From Leptospiraceae bacterium (GTDB lineage: Bacteria; Spirochaetota; Leptospiria; Leptospirales; Leptonemataceae), in assembly GCA_026005135.1 (NCBI GenBank), contig BPKM01000005.1:161190-225189 (forward strand): 64,000 bases of DNA. The letters are read 5' to 3'. This document shows, in pieces, positions 19,094 to 27,925 of this stretch (position 1 is the stretch's first letter; every line of letters begins with the position of its first letter). The notes under the pieces are model-generated. The model saw only the letters and a program-made list of their open reading frames with translations, made no database searches and had not been told where the DNA came from. The translations under genes were made by a program, and so were the position numbers.

Positions 19094-19420
19094 ATGATTC
19101 TTAAAACAAATAAAATATTAATTTTTACATTAATATTAATTTCATTTGGTTGCAGTAAAAAAGAAGAAATCGATATAAAAGAATACGAAAATGTATGCAA
19201 AAAAGTTGCTCAATGTGATAATCAATTTAAAAAATTTCAGGATTTAGAAAAACATTGTATTAGTTTTTTTGTCAAATTAAAAAAAAGTAAATCTGAATCT
19301 TTAAACTCTATTTTAGAATGTATTAAATCTTCTCCTTGCGAAACATTAAGTTTCCAGAATTGTACCATTGAGCATATAAAAGAATTACAAAATATGAAAC
19401 CCGCAACCAAAATGGATTAA
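19094..19420 (+). CDS. small Cys-rich lipoprotein
   Basis: A 108-residue protein with good SD (GTGAGGAT) and a lipoprotein signal ending ISFGCSKKEE, so the acylated Cys is residue about 20. The mature part is lysine-rich with six further Cys (VCKKVAQCDNQF, HCISFF, LECIKSSPCETL, NCTIEH), suggesting disulfide-bonded helices. Leptospira genomes have small Cys-rich lipoproteins of this design; assignment to a particular family is not made. It overlaps the convergent glycosyltransferase by 4 bp. Confidence 0.65.
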   Translation: MILKTNKILIFTLILISFGCSKKEEIDIKEYENVCKKVAQCDNQFKKFQDLEKHCISFFVKLKKSKSESLNSILECIKSSPCETLSFQNCTIEHIKELQNMKPATKMD

Positions 19421-20565
19421 TTATATTTTTGTATAATTTTTATTATATTTTTTGCAGAATTTTTATAATCAAAAACTTTTAACTTTTTGTTTTTTATTTT
19501 CTTATTATAGGATTCTAAATTTCTTTCATTAGAAAAAAATAAAATAGCATCTTTCCATAATGTAATATTTTTTGGATTTTCTATAAAAGTAATGCCATCT
19601 AAGTATTGACCAATTTCTTTAAAAATTTCTATATTAGATAAAACCTGTGGCTTTTTAAAAATAGCTGCTTCCAATATAGGTAAACCAAAACCTTCATAAA
19701 TACTGGGGAATAAAAATAAGGAACAGTTTTCATAAAGCCAGAATAATTCTTCATTAGAAGGTGAATCTATAAAAAAGATATTATTGGTTTTAAATTGATT
19801 CTTAGATAGATTTATTAATGTTTCATTCATTTGCCAGCCCGGTTTACCAGCAATTATTAAAGGAGGTAAATATGTGTTTTCTTTTTTTGCTGCAATATAA
19901 GCATGTATTATCGTTTCAAAATTTTTTCTGGGTTCTAATGTACCTACACTTAAAAAAAATTCATTTTCTACAGGCATCAGAAGAGGTTTTTTTCTTTCCT
20001 GTGGTGGTTCTATTATACCAGGATAAACTACATGTAAATTTTTTTGTGATATTTCTTTCGAATCTTTAAAGATCGTCAAAATTAAATCTTTTGTTGTTTC
20101 TGATAAACATAGAATTTCATCAGCATTTAAAAGAGAATTTAAAGTAAATAAACGTAAATATTTTTGATTCCATAATTTCATCGTTTCTGGGGCAATCCAT
20201 GCACTTAAATCATGAATATTTAATATATTTGGAATATTTAGTCTCTTTTTAAAATTAAAAGGTAATAAAAATAATGTACTCCAGAATAAATCTGGTTTAT
20301 ATTTTTGTAAAATTTTAGGTACATTCTTATGTAACCAAACGGGACCAATTCTATTAAAAGAAAATAACGAAGACTCAATAGAAAGCTCTATATTTTCACT
20401 TAATAAATCAAGATAAATAGGATGAATTCCTTTATTTGATAAAAATAACCATTTCCAATCATAATTTTTACTTATATGAAGAACTTCTTTTAAAATATGG
20501 TAAAGATAAGTAGCATTACCAGTTCCGGGATAAGAAAGAGGTCTAATATCTACAGCAATTTTCAT
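19417..20565 (-). CDS. GT4 family glycosyltransferase
   Basis: A 382-residue GT-B glycosyltransferase. N-terminal MKIAVDIRPLSYPGTGNATYLYH, central FLSVGTLEPRKNFETIIHAYI (near 210), and the donor-binding EGFGLPILEAAIFKKPQVLSN (near 290) with the Glu residues of the EX7E motif are typical of the mannosyl/glucosyl transferase group. The acceptor is unknown, but neighbours (sugar-nucleotide dehydratase and another glycosyltransferase at 24507) suggest surface glycan assembly. It is divergent from the LOG-family gene. Confidence 0.85.
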   Translation of the reverse strand: MKIAVDIRPLSYPGTGNATYLYHILKEVLHISKNYDWKWLFLSNKGIHPIYLDLLSENIELSIESSLFSFNRIGPVWLHKNVPKILQKYKPDLFWSTLFLLPFNFKKRLNIPNILNIHDLSAWIAPETMKLWNQKYLRLFTLNSLLNADEILCLSETTKDLILTIFKDSKEISQKNLHVVYPGIIEPPQERKKPLLMPVENEFFLSVGTLEPRKNFETIIHAYIAAKKENTYLPPLIIAGKPGWQMNETLINLSKNQFKTNNIFFIDSPSNEELFWLYENCSLFLFPSIYEGFGLPILEAAIFKKPQVLSNIEIFKEIGQYLDGITFIENPKNITLWKDAILFFSNERNLESYNKKIKNKKLKVFDYKNSAKNIIKIIQKYN

Positions 20566-20652
20566 AAATAACCAAATTTTTTCTTAGTTGTAATGAGAAA
20601 ATAATATTATTAAGTTGCAATATAAAAAAACCAGAATACTTTGATACTAAAT

Positions 20653-21436
20653 ATGAATAAAGAAAACCGTAAAAATCATAAAAAACATCAAGAAAGACCC
20701 TTATTAGCATTTGAAAATAGGGAATTTCTATTAAGTGAGGAAGCAAGACCTATAAGAATATTATCAGAATATTTATATCCTTTAAAAAGATTTAATGACT
20801 TTGGAATTACAGATACCATTATTTTTTATGGTTCAGCTCGTATTCCTTCTCCAGAAGAAGCCGATAAATATAAAAATTCCAAAATCGTAGAATTAGTAAA
20901 ATATTACGAAGAAGCCAGAGAACTGGCAAAGAGAATTACTCTATGGTCAAAAAATGTTGCAATCAAACACAAAAGAAGATTTATTATATGTAGTGGGGGA
21001 GGACCAGGTATTATGGAAGCATCAAATCGTGGAGCACATGATGCAGATGGTATAAGTATAGGTTTAAATATAGAATTACCTAAGGAACAATTTCCTAATC
21101 CTTATATAACACATGAATTGAACTTTGATTTTCATTATTTTTTTACAAGAAAATTCTGGTTTTTATATTATGCAAGAGTATTAATTGCTTTTCCGGGAGG
21201 ATATGGTACATTGGACGAATTATTTGAAACATTAACATTACAACAAACAAAAAAATATAAAAAATACAGTACCCGTTTTTCTTTATGGAAAATCATTTTG
21301 GGAAAGATTAATTGATTTTGATTTTCTTGTAGAATATGGTTTAATTTCTCCCGAAGATAAAAATTTATTTAAAATTGTAGATTCTGTTGATGAAGCATAT
21401 AATAATATAATACAAATATTAGAAAAAACATTATAA
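20653..21436 (+). pseudogene. LOG family protein (TIGR00730-like), interrupted by one frameshift
   Basis: The first frame encodes a LOG (lysine-decarboxylase-like) protein: IIFYGSARIPSPEEA, CSGGGPGIMEASNRGA, and the phosphoribohydrolase signature PGGYGTLDELFETLTLQQTKKYKK. It then shifts and stops at 21315. A second frame continues exactly where expected: TVPVFLYGKSFWERLIDFDFLVEYGLISPEDKNLF, ending at the TAA 21434-21436. The shift lies at an A6 run (21259-21264); one more A would restore the frame. The likely start is ATG 20653, not the TTG at 20641. Family members release free cytokinin-like bases from nucleotide monophosphates; the bacterial role is often unclear. The repaired stop overlaps the next gene's ATG (TAATG). 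Confidence 0.8.
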
Positions 21437-23427
21437 TGGCAAAAATACCAGAATTTTTAAATTTAATTAAAGAATCAGAAGCAGCTATTCGTGGTTCACA
21501 AGTAACAGAAAAAATACATCATGCTATTTATAAAAAAATCCAAAGTTTAAGTAATATTTCTTCTATAAGAAATGGTAGTGTTTATACTTTGAATGTACCT
21601 ATAAAAGAATTAGAATTTTTAGATTTGCCACAAACTTCTTATTTAAGTGCTTTAAAAAATTTAATTAATGATAAATTAATAGCTCAATTATGTATTTTTT
21701 ATTTTATTAAAGAAACAAAAGAACTAAAAATTTCTTCCTGCTATATTTCATTACCAGCTATAACAGGAGAAGATATTACAACTCAACAGTTATATTTCGA
21801 AATTTTACAATACTCAATTAGAAGTATAAGAAATTTTATTGATTCCAAACCCATTATAAAAAAGCAGGATTTACTTAAAGATTTTGAATTAGACTTTAAA
21901 TCTTTACATAAACCTCATATAGAAAAATTACCCAATACTTTATTTGATCCTACTTATTATATTGTTCCATCAATTTTTGATATAAGTCCAGATCCAGAGG
22001 TTTTAACAACAATTAAAAAAGATCTTCGTAATGAATTAATTCGTCAAAAACACTTTATAGAATTGTTTGAATATGGCTTAATGCAATTAAGAGATGATGA
22101 AATTATTATTCGTTTTGAGTCTGCTGATGAATATATGAGAACTAAGGTAATTCAAAAATATAAATCTGAACCAAATTTAAAAATTGAATTAGATGCTATT
22201 CTATTAGAGGAATCAGCTTATTATATTGAACCTTTTGTTTCAAAAACAACAGAATTTTCCAAAAAAATTGCAGAAAGTATAAAAAAACACATTACTTCTA
22301 AAATGAATGTGATTAGATTTCCGGGTATGTTACCAATAGAAACTATTAGAAGCTTATCAGAACAAGTAAATACATTCTATCAGCAACAATATAAAAATGA
22401 ATTATACAAACAAATCCAGTTTTATCTTGATAAATTAAAATTTCTTGCTACTCAGTCCTTAGATGAAATAGTTTTATACCTTAAACAAGAAGAATTAGAA
22501 CAAATTAACCCTCAGGTTATAGAAACATTAAAAAATTCTAATGAAGTAATGTATTTAAAATGGAATATAAAAAATGATATTATTCATATTTTTGCTTATA
22601 AAGAACCAGAAATCTTTCATAAAATTGTTTCGCAATTGTTAGAATCTCCCACCATAGAACATTGGAAAGTTTTAGCATTAAAATTTTTAATAGAAGAATA
22701 CGAAAATGAATTTCCTAATCTTTTTGATGATAAAAATTTTAGAGATGCTTATGGAAAATTACTAAGAAAAGTCTATATAAATTATATGCCATGGTATTTT
22801 AAAATTTTAATACTTATAAATTTTCCTTTTTTTCAGGATATAGCTTTTCAACATGCTAAAGAAAAAATTTTAAAAGAACAACAAATTCTGGAACAAAGAA
22901 ATAATGCATTATTAGAAGAAAAACGATTGAATCAAATTCATGAAAAAAAAGAAAAACTAGCAAAAGCAAAAGATATTAATACATTGGTAAGGATAATGGA
23001 TAAAGTACAACAATATTTTTCAGAAGGAAAAATTCCCTATATTAAAGATTTAATATCAGAATTACCAGGATGGGAGGAAAAAGATTTTATAGATTATTTA
23101 AAAAAACAAAATTTTGTATTATTTCCTATAAATAACGAAAAAGTTATATTATATCCTAAAAACTTTAACTGGAAAATTTATGCATTACGATTACAACAAA
23201 TTATTACTCAGATCTTACAAAGTCGAAATGCCAACATAGATATAGAAAAAAACAAAACCCAGTTAGCAAAAATCCGATCTTTTATTGAATCAAAAATAAA
23301 AGGTGGTTCTATACAAGATATAGGTGATGATCCATATGATAAATTTGAAAAAATTATCGAAAAAGAAAAAAGAAAAGAAGAAATTAGAAAAAAAACTCAT
23401 GAATTACCAGATGAAATTGAAATATAA
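21436..23427 (+). CDS. conserved-looking large protein of unknown function
   Basis: A 663-residue protein I do not recognise. No signal peptide is seen and it looks cytoplasmic, with alternating helical stretches. A strongly charged, coiled-coil-like segment rich in Glu, Lys and Gln lies at about 470-520 (ILKEQQILEQRNNALLEEKR), preceded by a short hydrophobic patch (YFKILILINFPFF, about 453-465) that might contact the membrane. The C-terminal 30 residues are highly charged. It is translationally coupled to the LOG-family gene through TAATG and precedes the RsbW-like gene on the same strand. Confidence 0.6.
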   Translation: MAKIPEFLNLIKESEAAIRGSQVTEKIHHAIYKKIQSLSNISSIRNGSVYTLNVPIKELEFLDLPQTSYLSALKNLINDKLIAQLCIFYFIKETKELKISSCYISLPAITGEDITTQQLYFEILQYSIRSIRNFIDSKPIIKKQDLLKDFELDFKSLHKPHIEKLPNTLFDPTYYIVPSIFDISPDPEVLTTIKKDLRNELIRQKHFIELFEYGLMQLRDDEIIIRFESADEYMRTKVIQKYKSEPNLKIELDAILLEESAYYIEPFVSKTTEFSKKIAESIKKHITSKMNVIRFPGMLPIETIRSLSEQVNTFYQQQYKNELYKQIQFYLDKLKFLATQSLDEIVLYLKQEELEQINPQVIETLKNSNEVMYLKWNIKNDIIHIFAYKEPEIFHKIVSQLLESPTIEHWKVLALKFLIEEYENEFPNLFDDKNFRDAYGKLLRKVYINYMPWYFKILILINFPFFQDIAFQHAKEKILKEQQILEQRNNALLEEKRLNQIHEKKEKLAKAKDINTLVRIMDKVQQYFSEGKIPYIKDLISELPGWEEKDFIDYLKKQNFVLFPINNEKVILYPKNFNWKIYALRLQQIITQILQSRNANIDIEKNKTQLAKIRSFIESKIKGGSIQDIGDDPYDKFEKIIEKEKRKEEIRKKTHELPDEIEI

Positions 23428-23505
23428 TTTATTTTTAACTTAAAATAAAAATAGACGTCAAATAGATTTAAAATTTTTCGATTCTATGTATAAGGAAGAG
23501 TCTAT

Positions 23506-24453
23506 ATGGAGCAAAAGACAATAGAAGAATTACAAAAAAAAATAGAACAATTAGAAAAAGAAAACAAATATCTAAAAGAAGAATTGGATTATATTAAAGA
23601 ATCTCCTTATTTACAAAAATCAGTTAGTCAGCTTATATACGAAGCAACAATAAATAGAGAAGAAGTCATTAAGAATGAATTTGGGAAAAGAATTAATGAA
23701 AAACATGGTACAATGTACGAGATAAAAAATCAAGCATATCGATTTGCCCATTTACTTGGAATTGATCCAGTATCTGTTAGAATGATGGTTACAGAAGCAA
23801 TCCAGAATGTTATTGAACATGGTTATGGAAAATATGTAATTGTTACTTTAGAAATTCATAATGATGTAGTAAATCCTTATATGTTATGCAGTTTTAAACA
23901 TGAAATGCCACCAGGTAAATATTATACACTTAAAGAAATAGAAGAAAATGCTTTAAAAGGAGATGCGACCTCCGAATTTTTTGATTTTGAAAATAGTAGA
24001 GGACGCGGTGAATTTTTAATGAAAGAATTAACAGATGAAAGAAGAATCATAAATGGAATTGAATTAAATCCAGATGGTAAAAAAATTCGTTATTTTAAAC
24101 GTATATTAATCAAATATAAAAATCCTCAAGGACCAAAAGAAAAGGTAACCTTCTCTGAACTAAAAAAAGAAATTGATAAATTAGATATAGATGATGTAGT
24201 TTGTTATTTCCATGTTCATCATATTGAATCTGAACCAGCAGCGGTTACTATTGCAACATTACGTTCCAGTGCTCCAAAGGTAGCTGAACTTATGGAAGCA
24301 AATGGATTTAAATTAGTAGAAGAAGAACCATATTATAGAACTATATTTGCAACCTATAAAACCGATAAAAAAATTAACAAAGACGAATTATTAAATTTAT
24401 TTGCAAAGGTACGTTATATAGTCCAACAAGAATTTGATGCTCCATTAGTTTAA
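23506..24453 (+). CDS. RsbW-like histidine-kinase-type ATPase with coiled coil and extra C-terminal domain
   Basis: A 315-residue protein with SD GGAAGAG. Residues 1-45 form a coiled coil (many K/E heptads). Residues about 85-200 match a HATPase_c_2 (anti-sigma kinase) domain: VTEAIQNVIEHGYG holds the N-box Glu and Asn, and the Gly-rich ATP lid is SRGRGEFLMKELTDE. The C-terminal about 105 residues form a separate alpha/beta domain (VTFSELKKEIDKLDIDDVV to the end) with no clear match. Such proteins phosphorylate STAS antagonists or bind sigma factors in partner switching. A STAS gene lies at 63570 but is not adjacent, so the partner is unknown. Confidence 0.65.
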   Translation: MEQKTIEELQKKIEQLEKENKYLKEELDYIKESPYLQKSVSQLIYEATINREEVIKNEFGKRINEKHGTMYEIKNQAYRFAHLLGIDPVSVRMMVTEAIQNVIEHGYGKYVIVTLEIHNDVVNPYMLCSFKHEMPPGKYYTLKEIEENALKGDATSEFFDFENSRGRGEFLMKELTDERRIINGIELNPDGKKIRYFKRILIKYKNPQGPKEKVTFSELKKEIDKLDIDDVVCYFHVHHIESEPAAVTIATLRSSAPKVAELMEANGFKLVEEEPYYRTIFATYKTDKKINKDELLNLFAKVRYIVQQEFDAPLV

Positions 24454-24506
24454 TTCAAAAAATATTTTTTTCTTGTATTAATATTCTATAAATTTAACTT
24501 TGTTTT

Positions 24507-25514
24507 ATGCCATCAAAACCATATCTTATAGCAACAGCAAGTGACAAAAAGTACGGTGATTTTCTTATAGAAGAATGGCTGGAATCTATTTTAGATAATG
24601 TAAACATTAAAAAAATACAAATTTTAGTTTTAGATTATGGATTAACAAAGGCACAAAGATTTTATTTAGAAAAACACAAAGTTATCGTTAGTAAATGTAA
24701 TAGAGATGGACATGTTGTTAATATTCGCTTTAGAGATTTAAACAATTTTTTAAAAGCTCACTATTATGAGCAAATTTTAACCTGTGATGGGGGAGATATA
24801 ATTTTTCAAGATGATATTTCCCATTTATTCGAAGAACATCAGGATCAATACCGTGCTGTTTGTGAAGATTTAGCACCTTTTTTTGATTATTTTATCAATA
24901 CAGATTATTTTTATAAAGAAGATATTAAAGAAATTAAAGATGTTTTACTATTAAAAAGAATGATTAATGCAGGATTAATAATAGCACCTTATGATAAAAT
25001 GAAGCATTTATGTGAAGTTATTATTAAAAAAACAAAAGATATATCAAGATTTGGTCCAGATCAAATATTAGTTAATTATGTCCTACATAAAGAAGGATTT
25101 GTTGCATTACCAACAAAATATAATTTTATACCTGTAACATGCTTAGATGAATTTTATATAAAAGACAGCTTCTTTTATGATAAAAACGAAAATAAAATTC
25201 CCGTAGTCCATAATGCAGGAAATTTAGATTATTTTCGCGCTATTGAAAATTTTGGGTATAATAAAGATCATAACATATTAAAAGAAGATGTTTTAAAAAC
25301 ATTAAGAACATTTTATTCCTCCTTACATATTATCAATAAACCCAAAAAAGAATTTATGACAGTATCAAAAAAAGTAGAAAACTTTTTAAAAAATGTAATG
25401 AATGATGTAAAAGAAAACATTAATACAGAAATAGAAGATCAAAAAAAACAATTTTTAAATCTTATAAAAAGCATTGAAAATTTAACTAAAAAAAACAATA
25501 ACGACAATTCCTAA
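24507..25514 (+). CDS. GT-A-fold (GT8-like) glycosyltransferase-like protein
   Basis: A 335-residue protein. It opens with PYLIATASDKKYGDFLIEEWLESIL, like GT8 enzymes. A DGGDII motif near 92 could be the metal-binding DxD, followed by the family-like NAGLIIAPYDKM, FGPDQILVNYVLHKEGF, FIPVTCLDEF and the C-terminal VVHNAGN. The last about 60 residues are lysine-rich and helical. It probably transfers a sugar from a nucleotide donor; the acceptor is unknown. It is the last plus-strand gene before the accessory patch. Confidence 0.5.
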   Translation: MPSKPYLIATASDKKYGDFLIEEWLESILDNVNIKKIQILVLDYGLTKAQRFYLEKHKVIVSKCNRDGHVVNIRFRDLNNFLKAHYYEQILTCDGGDIIFQDDISHLFEEHQDQYRAVCEDLAPFFDYFINTDYFYKEDIKEIKDVLLLKRMINAGLIIAPYDKMKHLCEVIIKKTKDISRFGPDQILVNYVLHKEGFVALPTKYNFIPVTCLDEFYIKDSFFYDKNENKIPVVHNAGNLDYFRAIENFGYNKDHNILKEDVLKTLRTFYSSLHIINKPKKEFMTVSKKVENFLKNVMNDVKENINTEIEDQKKQFLNLIKSIENLTKKNNNDNS

Positions 25515-25891
25515 AAATACTAATAACAATAAGAATTTACAATTAAGCTATCCTTAAATTATACGACATAAGATAGATTATCGGAAGTAAACCTTATATT
25601 TTAACTATATTAAACAGAATTTGTCCAACTTTTCCGACTTTTTTTCGCTCTATTGTCCATACTACCAACCTATTTATACGACATAATCCGTAATGCGACC
25701 TTTTATAAAGCATCAAAAATAATGTGTCGCATTACGTTTATTGTCGTATTACATACAAACTAATATACCTTACATATAAACCAAAAATAAAATTCTGTCA
25801 ACTCAAAAATGATAAAAAACAGAAAAAAAGTGAAATTTTTTTGTGTTTTTCGTGGTTTTTTTTACTCTGGAAAGGTTTTTATTGTGTGGCT
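25515..25891. repeat. gene-free region with clustered, inverted GTAATRCGACA-like motifs
   Basis: A 377-bp spacer with no convincing gene. It holds an imperfect inverted repeat of 24-bp arms: 25676-25699 (ATACGACA, 5-bp spacer, CGTAATGCGAC) and 25726-25749 (GTCGCATTACG, 5 bp, TGTCGTAT), separated by 26 bp. The outer 8 bp and inner 11 bp of the arms match perfectly and only the spacer differs. Each arm contains two related half-motifs in tandem, and a further ATACGACATAA occurs at 25561-25571, so five motif copies lie within 190 bp. Multiple oriented copies suggest protein binding (repressor, integrase or replication-type) or a recombination site. It marks the junction between chromosomal-type genes and the accessory patch. 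Confidence 0.6.
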
Positions 25892-26461
25892 TTATTCGAT
25901 TAAACTATATAGTTTATTTAGATCGAAAAATTGTTTTATTTTATCCCAAAATGTTTTATCTTGCTGGTATTTCTCTATTTCCTGCTTTAATTGGTTTTTT
26001 ATTTCTCTGGTAGTTAAAAAATAAAATAATAATCCTATACCTGCACCATAAAATGCATTTTGAATTTTTTTGTCATTATTTTCTGTTATAATAAAACCAC
26101 CAATTGAAAATAAAGCTGGTAATAATATTTTTTGATTTTCTTTATCTTCTAATTCTTTTGTTAATTCAAAAACTTTATAGTATTTGCCATAAGACATTTT
26201 TCTAAAATATAGCTCTACTTTGTTTAATTCATTACGAAAATTATAATCTGTTGATTTTATTAGTTTTGTTAAATTTGATTTATTTTGTGTATAGCTTCCT
26301 GTCCAATATTCTATAAAATCATAGCCTCGTTTTGTGTTTATTTCCAAATGTAAATGTATATTATTAGGATATGCTATTCCTACCCAATAATCTAAATTGT
26401 ATCTATGATTGCCATTATTGTATAAATAAGAAAAAATCTCATAATAAAAATAAAGCGTCAT
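25892..26461 (-). CDS. probable C-terminal half of a split M15-type peptidase, membrane-associated
   Basis: A 189-residue frame. The N-terminal part, WVGIAYPNNIHLHLEINTKRG (about 26-46), resembles the last zinc-ligand segment of M15 peptidases (GI-x-Y...HxHxx). The rest is helical with two short hydrophobic segments (LLPALFSIGGFII and AFYGAGIGLLFYFL, about 110-145). It starts 5 bp after the stop of the preceding frame, whose end carries the complementary M15 motif, so the two may be one gene broken by a frameshift near 26465. Equally, they may be separate small proteins. Confidence 0.4.
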   Translation of the reverse strand: MTLYFYYEIFSYLYNNGNHRYNLDYWVGIAYPNNIHLHLEINTKRGYDFIEYWTGSYTQNKSNLTKLIKSTDYNFRNELNKVELYFRKMSYGKYYKVFELTKELEDKENQKILLPALFSIGGFIITENNDKKIQNAFYGAGIGLLFYFLTTREIKNQLKQEIEKYQQDKTFWDKIKQFFDLNKLYSLIE

Positions 26462-26466
26462 CTGTA

Positions 26467-26847
26467 TTAATAATAAGAAATATCTATTGCGTTTTGATGT
26501 TCTGGTTTACCTGAAATATATCTGGTCGTTGATGTAATTTTAAATTTTCCAAAATATTCTTTTATTAAATTTCTATATGTTTTTAATTCTGGATTATATA
26601 ATCCAGACGTAATATTGTTTTTTTTATATTCTATAACTTTTTGTTTTTGATTGTCAAAATCAACTTTATATATTTTTCTTGCTAAATCTTTAATAGATTG
26701 AATTAATATATAAATAGCTGTTTTTTGATTATTTGTTAAAGAATAAAATTTCTTTTTTTTCCCATCATAATCAATAACAAACTTTTTTATATCTTCTATT
26801 TCGTATGAATCTAATAATTTTTTTATATCGTTAAAATAAAAAGTCAT
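26467..26847 (-). CDS. probable N-terminal half of a split M15-type peptidase
   Basis: A 126-residue frame. Its C-terminus, ITSTTRYISGKPEHQNAIDISYY, matches the pattern of M15 D-Ala-D-Ala carboxypeptidases and endolysins (TS-x-R ... S-x-H-x-G-x-A-x-DI), giving a possible zinc His and Asp. The missing third ligand lies in the next frame (HLHLE in 25892-26461). M15 enzymes cut peptide stems of peptidoglycan. The Gly normally found between His and the Ala-x-Asp is Asn here. It starts 3 bp after the small membrane protein gene upstream. Confidence 0.4.
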   Translation of the reverse strand: MTFYFNDIKKLLDSYEIEDIKKFVIDYDGKKKKFYSLTNNQKTAIYILIQSIKDLARKIYKVDFDNQKQKVIEYKKNNITSGLYNPELKTYRNLIKEYFGKFKITSTTRYISGKPEHQNAIDISYY

Positions 26848-26849
26848 AC

Positions 26850-27137
26850 TTATTTAGATATACTTGGATAAACATAATGTTGATATAAATCACAAATATC
26901 ATAGAAACTTTCTTTTTTTACTATAATATTTTTTAATTCATCAAAATCAAATTGCCCTATTATTTCAAAATTTGGTAATGGCTTACATTGTTCTAATGTG
27001 GTTAATTCGGTTTTTTCGTAATGTAAGCGTCCGAAGTAAAAACCAGCCGTAAAAATCAAAATTGCAATTATCAAAAATAATCCTGTTTTAATTAAGTTTT
27101 CTGGTTGGATTGTTAAGTTTATTTTTATTGGCTTCAT
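26850..27137 (-). CDS. small single-pass membrane protein, unknown function
   Basis: A 95-residue protein with one clear transmembrane helix at about 16-35 (LIKTGLFLIIAILIFTAGFYF), followed by an acidic soluble tail with two Cys (LEQCKP, YDICDL). Probably inserted with the tail outside. It lies directly upstream of the M15-like frames on the same strand. A small membrane protein next to a peptidoglycan peptidase recalls phage lysis cassettes, but nothing else phage-like is present, so this is only a possibility. Confidence 0.45.
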   Translation of the reverse strand: MKPIKINLTIQPENLIKTGLFLIIAILIFTAGFYFGRLHYEKTELTTLEQCKPLPNFEIIGQFDFDELKNIIVKKESFYDICDLYQHYVYPSISK

Positions 27138-27164
27138 ATTATATTAGACCTCTTTTTCTTTTTT

Positions 27165-27672
27165 TTAGTTCAATAAATTTTTTAAATCATTTTCGACATA
27201 TAAATCCATAAAATAATCAAAATCTACGGCTATAACTTTATTCTTTTTATCTTTTAGTTTTCTAAATTTTTTTCTTTCATTACTTTCTTTCAATATTCTA
27301 AAATCTAACGTTAAAAATAAATAATTTGGTTTTTTATAAGATGATTCTTTAATTTGTTTATTTAATAATCCAGCAATATGTAAAGAATCCATTGGTTGTA
27401 ATATATAATTTTCTCTTAATTCTAATGCTTTTCTTACAGTTCCATCATCAATATGAGTTTGAGTTTTTGCTATTTCTTTAAAAAAGATTTGATAAAATTC
27501 TTTTGTTTCTTTATGCCTCTCTAATGGCAAAACTCTCTAATTCTAATAATTTAGATGATATAAAATTTATATCTCTTTTCTTTCGTTCAATTAAATATTC
27601 TACTTTCTCTTTATAATAATCATCTTTTTTATATGCAATAAGAACTGAACTATCTAAAAATATCCTCCACAT
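27165..27672 (-). pseudogene. PIN-domain (VapC-like) toxin, interrupted by one frameshift
   Basis: From ATG 27672 one frame reads MWRIFLDSSVLIAYKKDD (first PIN Asp) to SSKLLELES (PIN Glu) and then stops. A second frame continues with LPLERHKETKEFYQIFF, PMDSLHIAGLL (PIN Asp, xDxxHIA) and LFLTLDFRILK (PIN Asp). Deleting one T from a T4 run near 27533-27536 joins them into LELESLPLERH, typical of a PIN domain. PIN toxins are Mg-dependent RNases. The start overlaps the putative antitoxin by 23 bp, the usual VapBC arrangement. As given, no intact toxin would be made. Confidence 0.65.
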
Positions 27673-27925
27673 TGATATTTAAACCTCTCCTTCTTATTAA
27701 TTCTTCTATATTTTCTTTTATTTCTTCTTCTGTTCTTCCTCTACTTCTTAAAAAATCTGCAAATTCTTTATACCGCTCTATTAAAAAATTTTTGTCTTTG
27801 GATTTTTCTCTTAATTCCATAATTTCCTGATATACTTTTGGTTTTTTATACTTTAATTCATTTTCTACCCATTCTTGTATTATCTCGTCTGTTGTTTTTT
27901 TCTTTTTGGTTTGTTTTGTTTTCAT
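27650..27925 (-). CDS. putative antitoxin of a VapBC-like pair
   Basis: A 91-residue highly charged protein: a basic Lys/Thr-rich start (KTKQTKKKKTTDE), then helices rich in Glu/Lys/Arg. No standard AbrB or RHH motif is certain. The assignment comes from position: it immediately precedes and overlaps a PIN-domain frame, as antitoxins do, and it has antitoxin size. The C-terminal LNINVEDIFR would be the part contacting the toxin. Confidence 0.5.
   Translation of the reverse strand: MKTKQTKKKKTTDEIIQEWVENELKYKKPKVYQEIMELREKSKDKNFLIERYKEFADFLRSRGRTEEEIKENIEELIRRRGLNINVEDIFR

Noticed and set aside
20543..20746. Minus-strand frame between the GT4 and LOG genes
   Set aside because: Mostly antisense to the well-supported LOG-family reading frame and without recognisable features.
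25676..25749. Integron attC site
   Set aside because: The inverted repeat lacks the conserved AAC/GTT core boxes and no integron integrase is seen.
25742..25752. Reverse-strand TAATACGACA resembling the start of a T7 promoter
   Set aside because: Only the first ten bases match and the rest of the promoter is absent; it is explained as one of the repeated motifs.
25809..26024. Plus-strand frame of 71 codons
   Set aside because: Overlaps the minus-strand frame at 25892, has aromatic/low-complexity composition and no SD; treated as a shadow.
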